DNA from: Andreprevotia chitinilytica DSM 18519
Lineage (GTDB): Bacteria > Pseudomonadota > Gammaproteobacteria > Burkholderiales > Chitinibacteraceae
NCBI RefSeq assembly: GCF_000711875.1
Contig: NZ_JONM01000007.1
Location: forward strand, 124,001-188,000
Direction: 5' to 3'
DNA: 64,000 nt
Made by a program: the position numbers and the translations under genes. Shown here piece by piece: positions 44,107 through 52,899 of the stretch. Under the pieces are notes generated by a model. It was not told the DNA's origin. It worked only from the letters and a program-made list of their open reading frames with translations, and made no database searches. Within the stretch, counting starts at the first letter, position 1, and every line of letters begins with the position of its first letter.

Positions 44107-44809
44107 GACTGATCTTTCTCCCTTGTTGCGTACTGAAAACCTCGGCAAGCACGTGGTCGCCGCCGATGGTGAGCTGGACATCCTTGCTGGCGTGACGTTC
44201 CAACTGGCCGCCGGCAGCAGTCTGGCCGTTGTCGGCGCATCCGGCTCCGGCAAATCGACGCTGCTGTCCTTGCTGGCCGGGCTCGATACACCAACGCGCG
44301 GCGAAGTCTGGCTGGGCGGCAATGCATTATCCACGCTAGACGAAGACGGCCGCGCCCGCTTGCGTGCGAAATATGCCGGCTTCGTGTTCCAGTCGTTCCA
44401 GCTGCTGCCGGAACTTACTGCGCTCGAGAACGTGATGCTGCCGCTGGAACTGGCCGCCCGCAAGGGCGCTTCGCGCCGGCAGATGGAAGCCACCGCGACG
44501 GATTGGCTCGGCCGGGTCGGACTGGGCAAGCGGATCGATCACACGCCGCGCACGCTATCGGGCGGCGAGCAACAACGCGTGGCACTGGCGCGGGCCTTTG
44601 CCGCCGGGCCACAGCTATTGTTTGCCGACGAACCGACCGGCAGTCTCGACACCCACACCGGCGAACAAGTTGCCGATCTGCTGTTCGAGCTGAACCGCGA
44701 AACCGGTACTACGCTGGTGCTCGTCACCCATGACAACCAGCTCGCCAGCCGCTGCGGCGCCCGCTTGCGACTCACGGCCGGCGAAGTCGTCGAACAGGAC
44801 GGCCTGTGA
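44105..44809 (+). CDS. ybbA: ABC transporter ATP-binding protein, YbbA type
   Basis: This is a 234-residue ATPase of the LolD/MacB class. Walker A is GASGSGKST, the Q-loop [17 protein letters not shown], the signature [16 protein letters not shown], Walker [13 protein letters not shown] and the H-loop VLVTHD. It pairs with the large permease encoded by the next gene, which overlaps it by four bases. The substrate of YbbA-YbbP is not settled; linkage to tesA suggests a lipid or esterified compound. Confidence 0.93.
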   Translation: MTDLSPLLRTENLGKHVVAADGELDILAGVTFQLAAGSSLAVVGASGSGKSTLLSLLAGLDTPTRGEVWLGGNALSTLDEDGRARLRAKYAGFVFQSFQLLPELTALENVMLPLELAARKGASRRQMEATATDWLGRVGLGKRIDHTPRTLSGGEQQRVALARAFAAGPQLLFADEPTGSLDTHTGEQVADLLFELNRETGTTLVLVTHDNQLASRCGARLRLTAGEVVEQDGL

Positions 44810-47265
44810 TGCTCATCCTGCGCCAGTTCATCCACGGCTTGCGCGCCGGCCATTACCGCACGCTGCTGGCCGCACTGATCGTCACCATCGCCGCGCTGAC
44901 CGCCGTCGGCCTGTTCACCGAGCGCGTGTCGCGCTTGATGAACACCGAATCGAACAACCTGCTGGCTGCCGACGCGGTACTCACCACCGACCACCCCATC
45001 TCGCCAAGCGCGACCGATGCTGCCCACAAACATGGTCTGCAGATCGCCCGCACCGCCGCCTTCCCGAGTATGAGCGGGGCTGGTGATGCGGCCGTGCTCG
45101 CCAGCGTGAAGGCCATCGATGGCGGCTATCCACTGCGCGGCAAGCTCATGCTGGGCACGGCGGCTGGCAGTCAACAGGTATCCGGCCCGCCCAAGGTCGG
45201 CGAAGTCTGGCTAGATCCGCGCTTGGCAACGCGCCTCAACGCCAAGGCCGGCGACACCATCCGGCTCGGCCGTAGCGATTTCCGCGTTACAGCATTGATC
45301 GACAAGGAACCCGATGCCGCGCTCGATTTCGCCAGCCTGCAACCGCGCCTGATGATGAACGCGGCCGACTTACCAGCTACCGGCTTGATCGGCTTCGGCA
45401 GCCGTGTGCGCTACCGCCTGCTGGTAGCCGGCCCGACCAAAGATGTCGCAGCGTGGAAAGCGGAAGTGAACGCCAAACTCGGCCGTGGCGAGCGGCTGGA
45501 AGACGTGCGCGAAGCCCGGCCGGAAGTGAAAACCGCACTCGATCGTGCCGAACGCTTCCTGCGCCTCGTCACCCTGCTGGCCGCCACGCTCAGCGCTGTC
45601 GCCATCTTGCTGGCCGCCCGCCGCCACGCCGCCAACCGGGCCGATGCGGTCGCGCTGTTCGTCACTTTTGGTGCCAGCCGCAAACAGATTCGCGGCTTGC
45701 TGTTGGGCGAGCTGCTCTTGCTGTTCCTGTCCGCCGCGCTCGTCGGTGGCGTGGTGGGCTGGGGGGCGCAGAATGTGCTCGGCTGGGCGATCCAGAACCA
45801 GTTGCCCGCGCCACTCGCAGCCGGATCGCTCTGGCCTTGGCTATCGGCCTGCCTGTTTGGATTCGTGCTCTTGGTTGGCGTGGCTGGACCATCGCTGCTG
45901 CAACTGGCAGCCACGCCGCCGCTGAAAGTGCTGCGCCGCGAACTCACAGCACCGGCCAAATTATGGGTCTCGCTCGTCCTCTCTGGCGGCGCGGCGCTGG
46001 GTCTGCTGTGGTGGGTCGCCGGCAATGCCACACTGGCCGCCTTGGTGGCAGGCGGCATCATCGCCGCCCTGCTGGCCGCCGGCTTGCTTGGCTGGTTATT
46101 GGTGCGGGCCTGGGCCAGCTTCGCGCAGGATTTCGCCGCCCGCATCGCCGTGCGGCAACTGCTACGCCGCCGCTGGCTCGCCGCCGCGCAACTCGCCGCG
46201 CTGACGGTCGGGCTGCTCGGCCTGTGGCTGCTGACGTCGGTCGAGAACGATCTGCTGGCCGCGTGGCAAAGCAAAGTCCCGGTCAATGCCCCCAACCAGT
46301 TCGCAATCAATATCCAACCAGATCAAGCCAAGGCATTTACCCAGCAACTGCGCGACATCGGTCTGGGCAACCCCGCGCTGCAGCCGATGATTCGCGGCCG
46401 CTGGGTCGGGCACAACAGCCAGCCGGTCGATCTGGCCAAGCTGCCAGACGATCGCGCCAAGCGGCTGGCCGAGCGTGAGTTCAACCTCTCCTGGGGCGAG
46501 ACCTTGCGTGCCGACAACCGCATCGTCGCCGGCGATCCGCTTAATGACGACCAGCCGGGCTTTTCGGTCGAGAAAGGCTTGGCCGATACGCTGGGTATCA
46601 AGCTGGGCGATACGCTCGATTTCGACGTCGCCGGCACGCCAGTCAGCGCCAAGGTGGTGAATCTGCGGCAGGTCGATTGGGATTCGTTCCGGGTCAACTT
46701 CTTCGTTGTCGGCACACCCGCTCTCTTCCGCGATGCCCCGACCAGCCTGATCACCAGCTTCCACCTGGCAGGAACGGAGAACGCCAAGCTCGCGCAAGTC
46801 TCCCGCGCCTTCCCGAACGTGACCTTTATCGACGTCGGCGCCGTGCTGGCCGAAGTCCGCCGTGTGCTTGATCTCGTCTCTGGCGCGTTGCGGCTGGTGT
46901 TCGCCTTCTGCCTCGCCGCCGGTATCACCGTGCTGCTGGCGGCACTGGAAACCACCGCCCCCGAACGCCACCGCGAAATCGCCGTATTACGCGCTCTTGG
47001 CGCAACCCGCGGCCAGATCGCCGCCATCCTCTGGCGCGAAGGCGCGGCTATCGGTGCTGCCGCCGGCTTGGTCGCCGGGCTGGCCGCCAGCGTATGCGGC
47101 TGGGCAATCGGGAAATACGTGCTGGAGCTACCAGTGGCGGTGAACTGGCTGCTGCCGGTTTACAGCATGGTGACCGGCCTGCTGCTGGCTGCCGTGGTCA
47201 CCGCGTGGGAGCGGCGACGCCTTGCGCGCAGTACCGCGCTGGAGTTGATTCGCGATCCGGGATGA
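44806..47265 (+). CDS. ybbP: ABC transporter permease, YbbP type
   Basis: This is an 819-residue inner-membrane protein with 10 or so membrane segments. An N-terminal helix ([19 protein letters not shown]) is followed by a periplasmic MacB-like domain, two FtsX-type membrane blocks (about 255-460, and the last 120 residues with [21 protein letters not shown]) and a second periplasmic domain between them. The start is GTG overlapping the ybbA stop, or ATG one codon on. It works with YbbA as a mechanotransmission-type transporter, not a classic importer. Confidence 0.9.
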   Translation: MMLILRQFIHGLRAGHYRTLLAALIVTIAALTAVGLFTERVSRLMNTESNNLLAADAVLTTDHPISPSATDAAHKHGLQIARTAAFPSMSGAGDAAVLASVKAIDGGYPLRGKLMLGTAAGSQQVSGPPKVGEVWLDPRLATRLNAKAGDTIRLGRSDFRVTALIDKEPDAALDFASLQPRLMMNAADLPATGLIGFGSRVRYRLLVAGPTKDVAAWKAEVNAKLGRGERLEDVREARPEVKTALDRAERFLRLVTLLAATLSAVAILLAARRHAANRADAVALFVTFGASRKQIRGLLLGELLLLFLSAALVGGVVGWGAQNVLGWAIQNQLPAPLAAGSLWPWLSACLFGFVLLVGVAGPSLLQLAATPPLKVLRRELTAPAKLWVSLVLSGGAALGLLWWVAGNATLAALVAGGIIAALLAAGLLGWLLVRAWASFAQDFAARIAVRQLLRRRWLAAAQLAALTVGLLGLWLLTSVENDLLAAWQSKVPVNAPNQFAINIQPDQAKAFTQQLRDIGLGNPALQPMIRGRWVGHNSQPVDLAKLPDDRAKRLAEREFNLSWGETLRADNRIVAGDPLNDDQPGFSVEKGLADTLGIKLGDTLDFDVAGTPVSAKVVNLRQVDWDSFRVNFFVVGTPALFRDAPTSLITSFHLAGTENAKLAQVSRAFPNVTFIDVGAVLAEVRRVLDLVSGALRLVFAFCLAAGITVLLAALETTAPERHREIAVLRALGATRGQIAAILWREGAAIGAAAGLVAGLAASVCGWAIGKYVLELPVAVNWLLPVYSMVTGLLLAAVVTAWERRRLARSTALELIRDPG

Positions 47266-47285
47266 GACACAAGGAGATGCCCCAT

Positions 47286-47387
47286 GTAGCCCGGACGGCT
47301 TGGCCGGCCGGGGGCTCCGTGACCAGGGCCAGCGGCGGTGATTGTTTGACCCAGTGTCACCCCGGCCGGCCAAGCCGTCCGGGCTAC
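47286..47387. repeat. GTAGCCCGGACGG palindrome (family B), copy 3
   Basis: GTAGCCCGGACGGCTTGGCCGGCCGGGG pairs with CCCCGGCCGGCCAAGCCGTCCGGGCTAC across about 45 bases. This is the longest and best-paired copy of the family. Confidence 0.85.
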
Positions 47388-47407
47388 GGCCCGGCGCAAT
47401 GAACATT

Positions 47408-47477
47408 GTAGGAGCGAGCTTGCTCGCGATTGCATCGTATCATTCACCGTCGCCATCGCGAGCAAGCTCGCTCCTAC
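47408..47477. repeat. GTAGGAGCGAGCTTGCTCGC repeat (family C), copy 1
   Basis: GTAGGAGCGAGCTTGCTCGCGAT and ATCGCGAGCAAGCTCGCTCCTAC are inverted around 25 bases, and each half is itself palindromic (GCGAGC-TT-GCTCGC). The element resembles REP elements known from Pseudomonas and other proteobacteria. Confidence 0.85.
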
Positions 47478-47535
47478 AGGGGACGTGTGAAACGACACGC
47501 ATCGTTCTCCTTCAGCGTGTGCAAAAAAGCGCCCC

Positions 47536-47895
47536 CTAGCCGCCCTTCACCGCCGCCGTAAACGCAATCTCAATCAACAAATCCGGCGATGCCAACTCCG
47601 CCCGCGCACACGCCCGCGCTGGTGCTGCGCCAGCGGGCAACCACGCCGCCCAAATCTCGTTGAGCACGGCGCGGTTGCTGAAATCAGTCACGTAAATGGT
47701 CGCCATCATCAAGCGGCTCTTGTCTGAACCGATGGTCTGCAAAGTGCGCTCCGCCTGCGCCAGCAACGCCTGCGTTTGTTCGGCAAACCCGCTGCCGCTT
47801 TCCGGGACTTCGACAAAGCAGGCAATGCCGTTGAAGCTGACCGCGTCGGACCACAAGTCGGTCGGGTTAAGGCGGTGGATATCCGGGTCGCTCAT
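47536..47895 (-). CDS. RidA-family enamine/imine deaminase
   Basis: This is a 119-residue protein: FNGIACFVEVPESG, TQALLAQAERTLQTIGSDKSRLMMATIYVTDF (read in parts) and ACARAELASPDLLIEIAFTAAV. The Arg in PARACARAEL and the Glu in LLIEIAF are the residues that bind the carboxylate and act on the imine in RidA. RidA clears reactive 2-aminoacrylate-type intermediates. The second of two adjacent ATG codons (47895) has the best spacing to GGAG. It is a single gene, and the exact subfamily is open. Confidence 0.88.
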   Translation of the reverse strand: MSDPDIHRLNPTDLWSDAVSFNGIACFVEVPESGSGFAEQTQALLAQAERTLQTIGSDKSRLMMATIYVTDFSNRAVLNEIWAAWLPAGAAPARACARAELASPDLLIEIAFTAAVKGG

Positions 47896-48048
47896 CATGG
47901 GCTCCAAATGCGGTCGGGGAAAAGGACGATATTTTGGCGTGTTCCGGCGGTACTGGCGCGGGTTTGTGAATGCAGAAACACCAGCCTTGCCGGCATGAGC
48001 GATCCCCTACATGCTTTCCCACTGACCGCAAAAATTTTCGGGGTGCAT

Positions 48049-48243
48049 ATGGCAGATACCGATCCATTTCAACTTGACGACGCCGCAGACTTGCCGAATG
48101 GATTCTGTAGTAACGGTGAGAACATCCAGCATGAGTACCCTGTTAACACGCCCGCCATACTCGACGTCTTGAACAATCTACCCGCCGATTTTATGGCTGC
48201 CGGCCGCGAAGATGCGCCAGCGCAAGAACGCGAAAGTTTCTGA
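48049..48243 (+). pseudogene. Remnant of a VapB-type antitoxin gene
   Basis: This is an open frame of 64 codons from the ATG at 48049, or 82 from 47995. The end, LPADFMAAGREDAPAQERESF in the last 21 residues, has the DFM...R...QEREsF tail that VapB antitoxins use to block VapC. The N-terminal AbrB-like DNA-binding part (usually with a QAVRLP motif) is not readable, and no PIN-domain toxin gene follows: a family C half repeat and the glutathione peroxidase gene occupy that place. I read it as a decayed half of a toxin-antitoxin pair, although expression of a short peptide is possible. Confidence 0.6.
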
Positions 48244-48283
48244 CCGGCCAGCGCTCGCAATGGCACCGGATCTTGAGACATGG

Positions 48284-48308
48284 CCATCGCGAGCAAGCTC
48301 GCTCCTAC
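48284..48308. repeat. Family C half repeat
   Basis: CATCGCGAGCAAGCTCGCTCCTAC is the right half of family C only, 30 bases before the glutathione peroxidase start codon. Confidence 0.7.
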
Positions 48309-48337
48309 AACTTCAACACCCCCTCTGGAAAACACCC

Positions 48338-48889
48338 ATGACCCAAGACTTGCAACACATCCCGCTGACCAAAATCGATGGCACTGCTGCCCAGCTCAAG
48401 GACTATCAAGGCAAGGTGCTGCTGATCGTCAATGTCGCCTCCAAGTGCGGGCTGACCAAGCAATACACCGGGCTGGAACAACTCTATCGCGACAAGCAAG
48501 CATCCGGTCTGGAAGTGCTGGGTTTTCCGGCCAACAACTTCAAGCAGCAGGAACCGGGCACGGACGAGGAAATCGCGGCGTTCTGCAGCGGCACGTATGA
48601 CGTGACCTTCCCGTTGTTTTCCAAGCTGTCGGTGAAGGGCGAGGATCAGCATCCGCTCTATGCCGCGTTGACCGCTGCTCTGCCGCACGCACTCGATACC
48701 GGCCCGTTTCGCGAACGCCTGATCAGTCGGGATATCCCGGTTGGCAGCGAGAGCGAGGTGTTGTGGAACTTCGAGAAATTCCTGATCGACCGTAGTGGCC
48801 AAGTGGTCGGGCGTTTTGCGCCGGATATCGAGGCAGATGATGCGCGCTTGTTGGGGGCGATTGAGGTGGAGTTGGGGCGGGCTGGTTGA
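48338..48889 (+). CDS. Glutathione peroxidase family protein
   Basis: This is a 183-residue thioredoxin-fold peroxidase. The peroxidatic Cys is in NVASKCGLTKQY, then come VLGFPANNFKQQEPG (active-site Gln) and VLWNFEKFLIDRSGQVV (active-site Trp). It is the cysteine form, not selenocysteine, so thioredoxin may be the reductant, as for many bacterial members. The ATG at 48338 begins MTQDLQHIPLTKIDG; in-frame codons upstream fall in repeat sequence. It is a single-gene unit. Confidence 0.93.
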   Translation: MTQDLQHIPLTKIDGTAAQLKDYQGKVLLIVNVASKCGLTKQYTGLEQLYRDKQASGLEVLGFPANNFKQQEPGTDEEIAAFCSGTYDVTFPLFSKLSVKGEDQHPLYAALTAALPHALDTGPFRERLISRDIPVGSESEVLWNFEKFLIDRSGQVVGRFAPDIEADDARLLGAIEVELGRAG

Positions 48890-48908
48890 GGGGTGATGCG
48901 CTTTTAAG

Positions 48909-49048
48909 TCCCCTCTCACATCCCGTGCAAGGCTTTTAGCCTTGTTCAGGGAAAGTGGGAGAGGGTTAAGGAGAGGGTGCTGAAAAGGGCATTGCCCTCA
49001 GCACGGCCCTCACCCCCGGCCCCTCTCCCATAAATGGGCGAGGGGAGA
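48909..49048. repeat. REP-like element (family A), copy 6
   Basis: Left half with the AAGGCTTTTAGCCTT inner hairpin, spacer, right half CCCCTCTCCC-ATAAAT-GGGCGAGGGGAG. It fills the gap between convergent gpx and the SorC-type gene. Confidence 0.85.
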
Positions 49049-49068
49049 ACTACAATTTGCGGACAAGG

Positions 49069-50016
49069 CTACCCCGCCAACACCGCCCGCGCCGAAGCCT
49101 CATCCGTCACCAAACCAGACAACCACCCACCACGCAGCACCGCAGCAATCGCCTTGTGCTTGGCTGCGCCGCCCGCAAAACCGATCACCGGCCGCGTGGG
49201 CGAGGATGGCCACTGCAGGCTGGTCACGCGGGAAGACAGCGGCGACACCAGCGGTCGCCCTGTGCCATCGATGATGTGGCCAATCATCTCGCCCGCCGCA
49301 CCGGCAGCCACCAATTGGCTGACTTCCTCTTCGCTCACGAAACCGTCTTCCAGCAACGGGCAAGCCGGGCCGACCGAGCCGACGCCGACCAGAGTCAGGT
49401 CAGCATGGGCGGCGAGTTCGCTCACGACGCGATAGACACGATGGCTGCACCACTGGCGGCAGTCTTCCGCGCTATCCGCAATCAACGGCGCAGGCAGCAT
49501 GAAGTATTTGCTGCCGGTCTTTTCCGCCGCACGCAGGGCGACGTCGTAGCGGTTGGATGCGCCATCGCTGGAAATCGCCCCCACCATCGACACAATGCGA
49601 TGCTGCGGCCGATCGATTTCCGGCAGCTCATCGATGATGGCCTTGAGCGTGCGGCCCGAGCCGACATTGATCACCATCGGTTTCTCGGCGTGAATGAACT
49701 GCTCCACCACCTCCGCCCCCGCCACCGACAGCATGCGGCGTAGCGCCTCGGCATTGTTGCCATCGGTAGGCACCACGCTGCAGATCGCCAACCCGAAACG
49801 CGTCTTGAGCGCGTCGGCCAGCGCCAGGCAATCCGAAATCGGGTGTTCGATCCGCACCCGCACTAGCCCCTGCTCCACCGCATAAGCCACCAGCCGCTGC
49901 GCCATCTGCCGCGAGATACCCAGCCGGTCAGCAATCTCGTGTTGCGTGTTGTTGCCCACGTAATACATCCACGCGGCACGGGCGGCTTGATCCCTTTTTT
50001 CTTGTTGTCGCGACAT
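49069..50016 (-). CDS. SorC/DeoR-type sugar-binding regulator of the polyol operon
   Basis: This is a 315-residue protein. The N-terminal helix-turn-helix is AAWMYYVGNNTQHEIADRLG then ISRQMAQRLVAYAVEQGLV. The rest is the SorC sugar-binding domain: INVGSGRTLKAIIDELP, LTLVGVGSVGPACPLLEDGF, GEMIGHIIDGTGRPL, PVIGFAGGAAKHKAIAAVLRGG. It is divergent from the polyol transporter operon, and inverted repeats in the shared control region fit its binding. The effector is probably a phosphorylated or free polyol or pentulose. GGAG six bases before the ATG fixes the start. Confidence 0.9.
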   Translation of the reverse strand: MSRQQEKRDQAARAAWMYYVGNNTQHEIADRLGISRQMAQRLVAYAVEQGLVRVRIEHPISDCLALADALKTRFGLAICSVVPTDGNNAEALRRMLSVAGAEVVEQFIHAEKPMVINVGSGRTLKAIIDELPEIDRPQHRIVSMVGAISSDGASNRYDVALRAAEKTGSKYFMLPAPLIADSAEDCRQWCSHRVYRVVSELAAHADLTLVGVGSVGPACPLLEDGFVSEEEVSQLVAAGAAGEMIGHIIDGTGRPLVSPLSSRVTSLQWPSSPTRPVIGFAGGAAKHKAIAAVLRGGWLSGLVTDEASARAVLAG

Positions 50017-50162
50017 CCCTTGCTCCTCATTCGACGAACGGCAGTCTTCTCATCCGTTGCATTTGCTGCGCTGCGTTCGAGCGTGATTGTAGCCGTTTGG
50101 CAATGAATGACGCCGTTGTTGGCTTGCAGGCCACGCACCAGCTTGATGCAGCGCATCACGTT

Positions 50163-50244
50163 GCATTTGCTCAATCATAGAGCAAATGCTTGACATTGGT
50201 GCGACACAGATCGAATATTTGCCCATGTAACGAACAAATGCTCA
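50163..50244 (+). promoter_or_regulatory. Promoter and operator region of the polyol operon
   Basis: A perfect inverted repeat GCATTTGCT...AGCAAATGC (50163-50171 and 50181-50189) abuts a -35 TTGACA (50190-50195). Seventeen bases on is GAATAT (50213-50218) as a modest -10. A further half site, ACAAATGCTC, follows at 50232-50241, and TTGCATTTGCT occurs again near 50057. The spacing suggests the SorC-type regulator binds here. Confidence 0.6.
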
Positions 50245-50344
50245 TTACATATTGGCCGCAGCGGCAGCAACCATGCACCACAATCAGTCGTATGCACTGC
50301 CATTGCCCGGCCGATCGTCTGTCCCGATAGCTGAACCGACCGCC

Positions 50345-50373
50345 TTGAAAGCTGTTTTAAAACAGCTTGTTAG
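50345..50373 (+). promoter_or_regulatory. 20-base palindrome in the smoE leader, possible second promoter
   Basis: AAGCTGTTTT-AAAACAGCTT (50349-50368) is a perfect palindrome 46 bases before the binding-protein ATG. TTGAAA (50345-50350) and TGTTAG (50368-50373), 17 bases apart, could be promoter boxes, in which case the palindrome fills the spacer and would be a repressor site. It could instead be a leader RNA hairpin. Confidence 0.45.
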
Positions 50374-50413
50374 AGCCTACATGTCGTGCCTCACCGCCCA
50401 GGAGATGAGATCC

Positions 50414-51727
50414 ATGAAGCGCAAGACCCTGCTTTCCACCCTCGCCACCGCCCTGTTTGCCACCGTTGGCCTCGCCAGTGCGGCCAGCACCGTGACGATT
50501 GCCTCCATCAACAACCCGGACATGATCGAGCTGCAAAAGCTCTCCAAACAGTTCGAAACCGCCAACCCGGATATCAAGCTGCGCTGGGTAGTGCTGGAAG
50601 AAGGCGTGTTGCGCCAACGCGTCACCACCGACATCGCCACCAACAGCGGCCAGTTCGATCTGATGACCATCGGCGCGTACGAAGCCCCCATCTGGGCCAA
50701 GCGTGGCTGGCTCAGCCCGCTGGATATGCCGGCCAGCTATGACCTCGACGACGTGATCAAGGCGGTGCGCGATGGCCTCTCCTACGAGGGCAAGCTCTAC
50801 GCCGTGCCGTTCTACGCCGAAAGCTCGATGACCTACTACCGCAAGGACCTGTTCGACGCCAAGGGCCTGAAGATGCCAGCGCAACCGACGTGGAATGACG
50901 TTGCCGGCTTTGCTGAAAAACTCACCGACAAGGCCAAGGGCACTTATGGCATCTGTCTGCGCGGCCGGGCCGGCTGGGGCGAGAACATGGCACTGGTCAC
51001 CACCATGGCCAACACCAACGGTGGCCGCTGGTTCGACGAGAAGTGGAAGCCGACCCTCGATACGCCGGAATGGAAAAAAGCCGTTACCCAGTATGTCGAT
51101 CTGCTGAACAAATACGGCCCGCCGGGCGCGAGCGCCAACGGCTTCAACGAGAACCTGGTGCTGTTCGGTGGCGGCAAGTGCGCCATGTGGGTCGATGCCA
51201 CCGTCGCGGCTGGCATGCTCTACGACGGCAAGGAATCCAAGGTCGCCGACAAGGTCGCATTCGCCCCCGCGCCGATCGCCAGCACGCCCAAGGGCGCTCA
51301 TTGGCTGTGGATGTGGTCGCTGGCGATTCCGAAGTCGTCCAAGTCGCAGGATGCTGCCAAGAAGTTCGCCGCCTGGGCCACCTCGAAGGAATACATCCAG
51401 CTCGTCGCCAAGGACAAGGGCTGGGCCTCCGCGCCGTCCGGCACGCGGAAATCGACCTACGCCTCGCCCGAATACCAGAAGGCTGCGCCGTTCGCGAGCT
51501 TCGTGCTGAACTCGATCGAGACCGCCAACCCGACCGACCCGACGCTGCAAAAGGTGCCCTACATCGGCGTGCAGTTCGCCACGATTCCTGAGTTCCAGTC
51601 CATCGGTACTGTGGTCGGGCAGACGATTGCCGGTGCGCTGACAGGCAAGACGACGATCGATGCTGCGCTCAAGACCGCACAGGCACAGGCCGAGCGGGCG
51701 ATGAAACAGGGTGGGTATTTGAAGTAA
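50414..51727 (+). CDS. smoE: Polyol ABC transporter substrate-binding protein
   Basis: This is a 437-residue periplasmic protein with signal peptide (TLLSTLATALFATVGLASA). It is an extracellular solute-binding protein of family 1: VTIASINNPDMIELQKLSKQF, FDLMTIGAYEAPIWAKRGWL, GLSYEGKLYAVPFYAESSMTYYRKDLFD (read in parts) and MWVDATVAAGMLY. The match in layout to sorbitol/mannitol-binding SmoE/MtlE and the following dehydrogenase and kinase genes suggest D-arabinitol, mannitol or sorbitol as ligand. It is the first gene of the operon. A REP-like element directly behind it separates it from the permease genes. Confidence 0.85.
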   Translation: MKRKTLLSTLATALFATVGLASAASTVTIASINNPDMIELQKLSKQFETANPDIKLRWVVLEEGVLRQRVTTDIATNSGQFDLMTIGAYEAPIWAKRGWLSPLDMPASYDLDDVIKAVRDGLSYEGKLYAVPFYAESSMTYYRKDLFDAKGLKMPAQPTWNDVAGFAEKLTDKAKGTYGICLRGRAGWGENMALVTTMANTNGGRWFDEKWKPTLDTPEWKKAVTQYVDLLNKYGPPGASANGFNENLVLFGGGKCAMWVDATVAAGMLYDGKESKVADKVAFAPAPIASTPKGAHWLWMWSLAIPKSSKSQDAAKKFAAWATSKEYIQLVAKDKGWASAPSGTRKSTYASPEYQKAAPFASFVLNSIETANPTDPTLQKVPYIGVQFATIPEFQSIGTVVGQTIAGALTGKTTIDAALKTAQAQAERAMKQGGYLK

Positions 51728-51754
51728 GTCTGCAACGGCCGGCTCCAGCTTTTG

Positions 51755-51880
51755 TCCCCTCGCCCTCCCGTGCAAGGCTTTGCCTTGTTCAGGGACTGTG
51801 GGAGAGGGTTAGGGAGAGGGTGGTGGCAATAAAAAACGCCCCTCTCCCCCAGCCCCTCTCCCATAAATGGGCGAGGGGAG
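51755..51880. repeat. REP-like element (family A), copy 7, inside the polyol operon
   Basis: Both palindromic halves and the inner AAGGCTTTGCCTT hairpin lie between the binding-protein gene and the first permease gene. Such hairpins can protect the upstream message, as known for malE-malF of E. coli. Confidence 0.85.
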
Positions 51881-51963
51881 CCAACAGCCAAGCCGGCCTG
51901 CACTGCTGCATCTGGAACGTCGTTCCTGCAACCAAGCCGTTGCTATTAGAAGTGAGCCCCTCC

Positions 51964-52899
51964 ATGACTCAACAAACCATCATCCTGCCCACGCCGGCGA
52001 CGCCCATCGCGCCGCCCGCGCCCGGGCGCAAGTTCTCCCCCGCCAAGCTGCTGCTCACGCCCTCGGTCGCCATGCTCGGCCTGTGGATGATCGTACCGCT
52101 GGTGATGACGCTGTATTTCTCCGTCATCCGCTACAACCTGCTCAGCCCCGACCAGACCGGTTTTGTCGGGCTGGATAACTACCGCTACCTGCTGGAAGAC
52201 CCGGCGTTCTGGCCGTCGATCGGCCACACGCTGGTGCTGATCGTCTCGGTACTGTTGATCTCGGTGGTCGGCGGCACGCTGATGGCGGTGCTGTTCGACC
52301 AGAAATTCCCCGGCCGCGGCATTGCCCGCCTGTTCGTGATCGCGCCGTTCTTCGTCATGCCGACAGTGGGCGCGCTGATCTGGAAGAACATGATCCTGCA
52401 CCCGGTCTACGGCCTGTGGTCGCATCTGTTCCGGCTGGTCGGGCTGGAGCCGATCGACTGGCTGGCCGACTACCCGCTGTGGTCGATCATCGTGATGGTG
52501 GCGTGGCAGTGGACGCCGTTCGCCTTCCTGATCCTGCTCACGTCCTTGCAATCGCTGGATCAGGAACAACGCGAAGCCGCCCAGCTCGATGGCGCCGGCC
52601 CGGTGCGCATCTTCATCCACATCACCTTGCCGCACCTCAAGCGCGCGATTGCCGTCGTGGTGATGATCGAGAGCATCTTCCTGCTGTCGATCTTCGCGGA
52701 AATCTTCACCGCCACCGCCGGCGGGCCGGGCACGGAAACGACCAACCTGCCTTATCTCGTCTATTCCATCGGCCTGCAGCAATTCGATATCGGCATCGCT
52801 TCAGCCGGCGGCGTGATCGCTGTCATCCTCGCCAACATCGTGTCGATCTTCCTGGTACGCATGCTGGCGAAAAACCTGCGTGGGGAGTACGACCAATGA
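51964..52899 (+). CDS. smoF: Polyol ABC transporter permease 1
   Basis: This is a 311-residue inner-membrane protein with six membrane segments after a Pro/Thr-rich cytosolic start. The coupling (EAA) loop is EQREAAQLDGAGPVRIFIHI then TLPHL. It is of the MalF/SmoF type. The stop overlaps the next permease ATG by four bases. The ATG at 51964 lacks a strong ribosome site, and codons in frame upstream fall in the REP element. Confidence 0.9.
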   Translation: MTQQTIILPTPATPIAPPAPGRKFSPAKLLLTPSVAMLGLWMIVPLVMTLYFSVIRYNLLSPDQTGFVGLDNYRYLLEDPAFWPSIGHTLVLIVSVLLISVVGGTLMAVLFDQKFPGRGIARLFVIAPFFVMPTVGALIWKNMILHPVYGLWSHLFRLVGLEPIDWLADYPLWSIIVMVAWQWTPFAFLILLTSLQSLDQEQREAAQLDGAGPVRIFIHITLPHLKRAIAVVVMIESIFLLSIFAEIFTATAGGPGTETTNLPYLVYSIGLQQFDIGIASAGGVIAVILANIVSIFLVRMLAKNLRGEYDQ

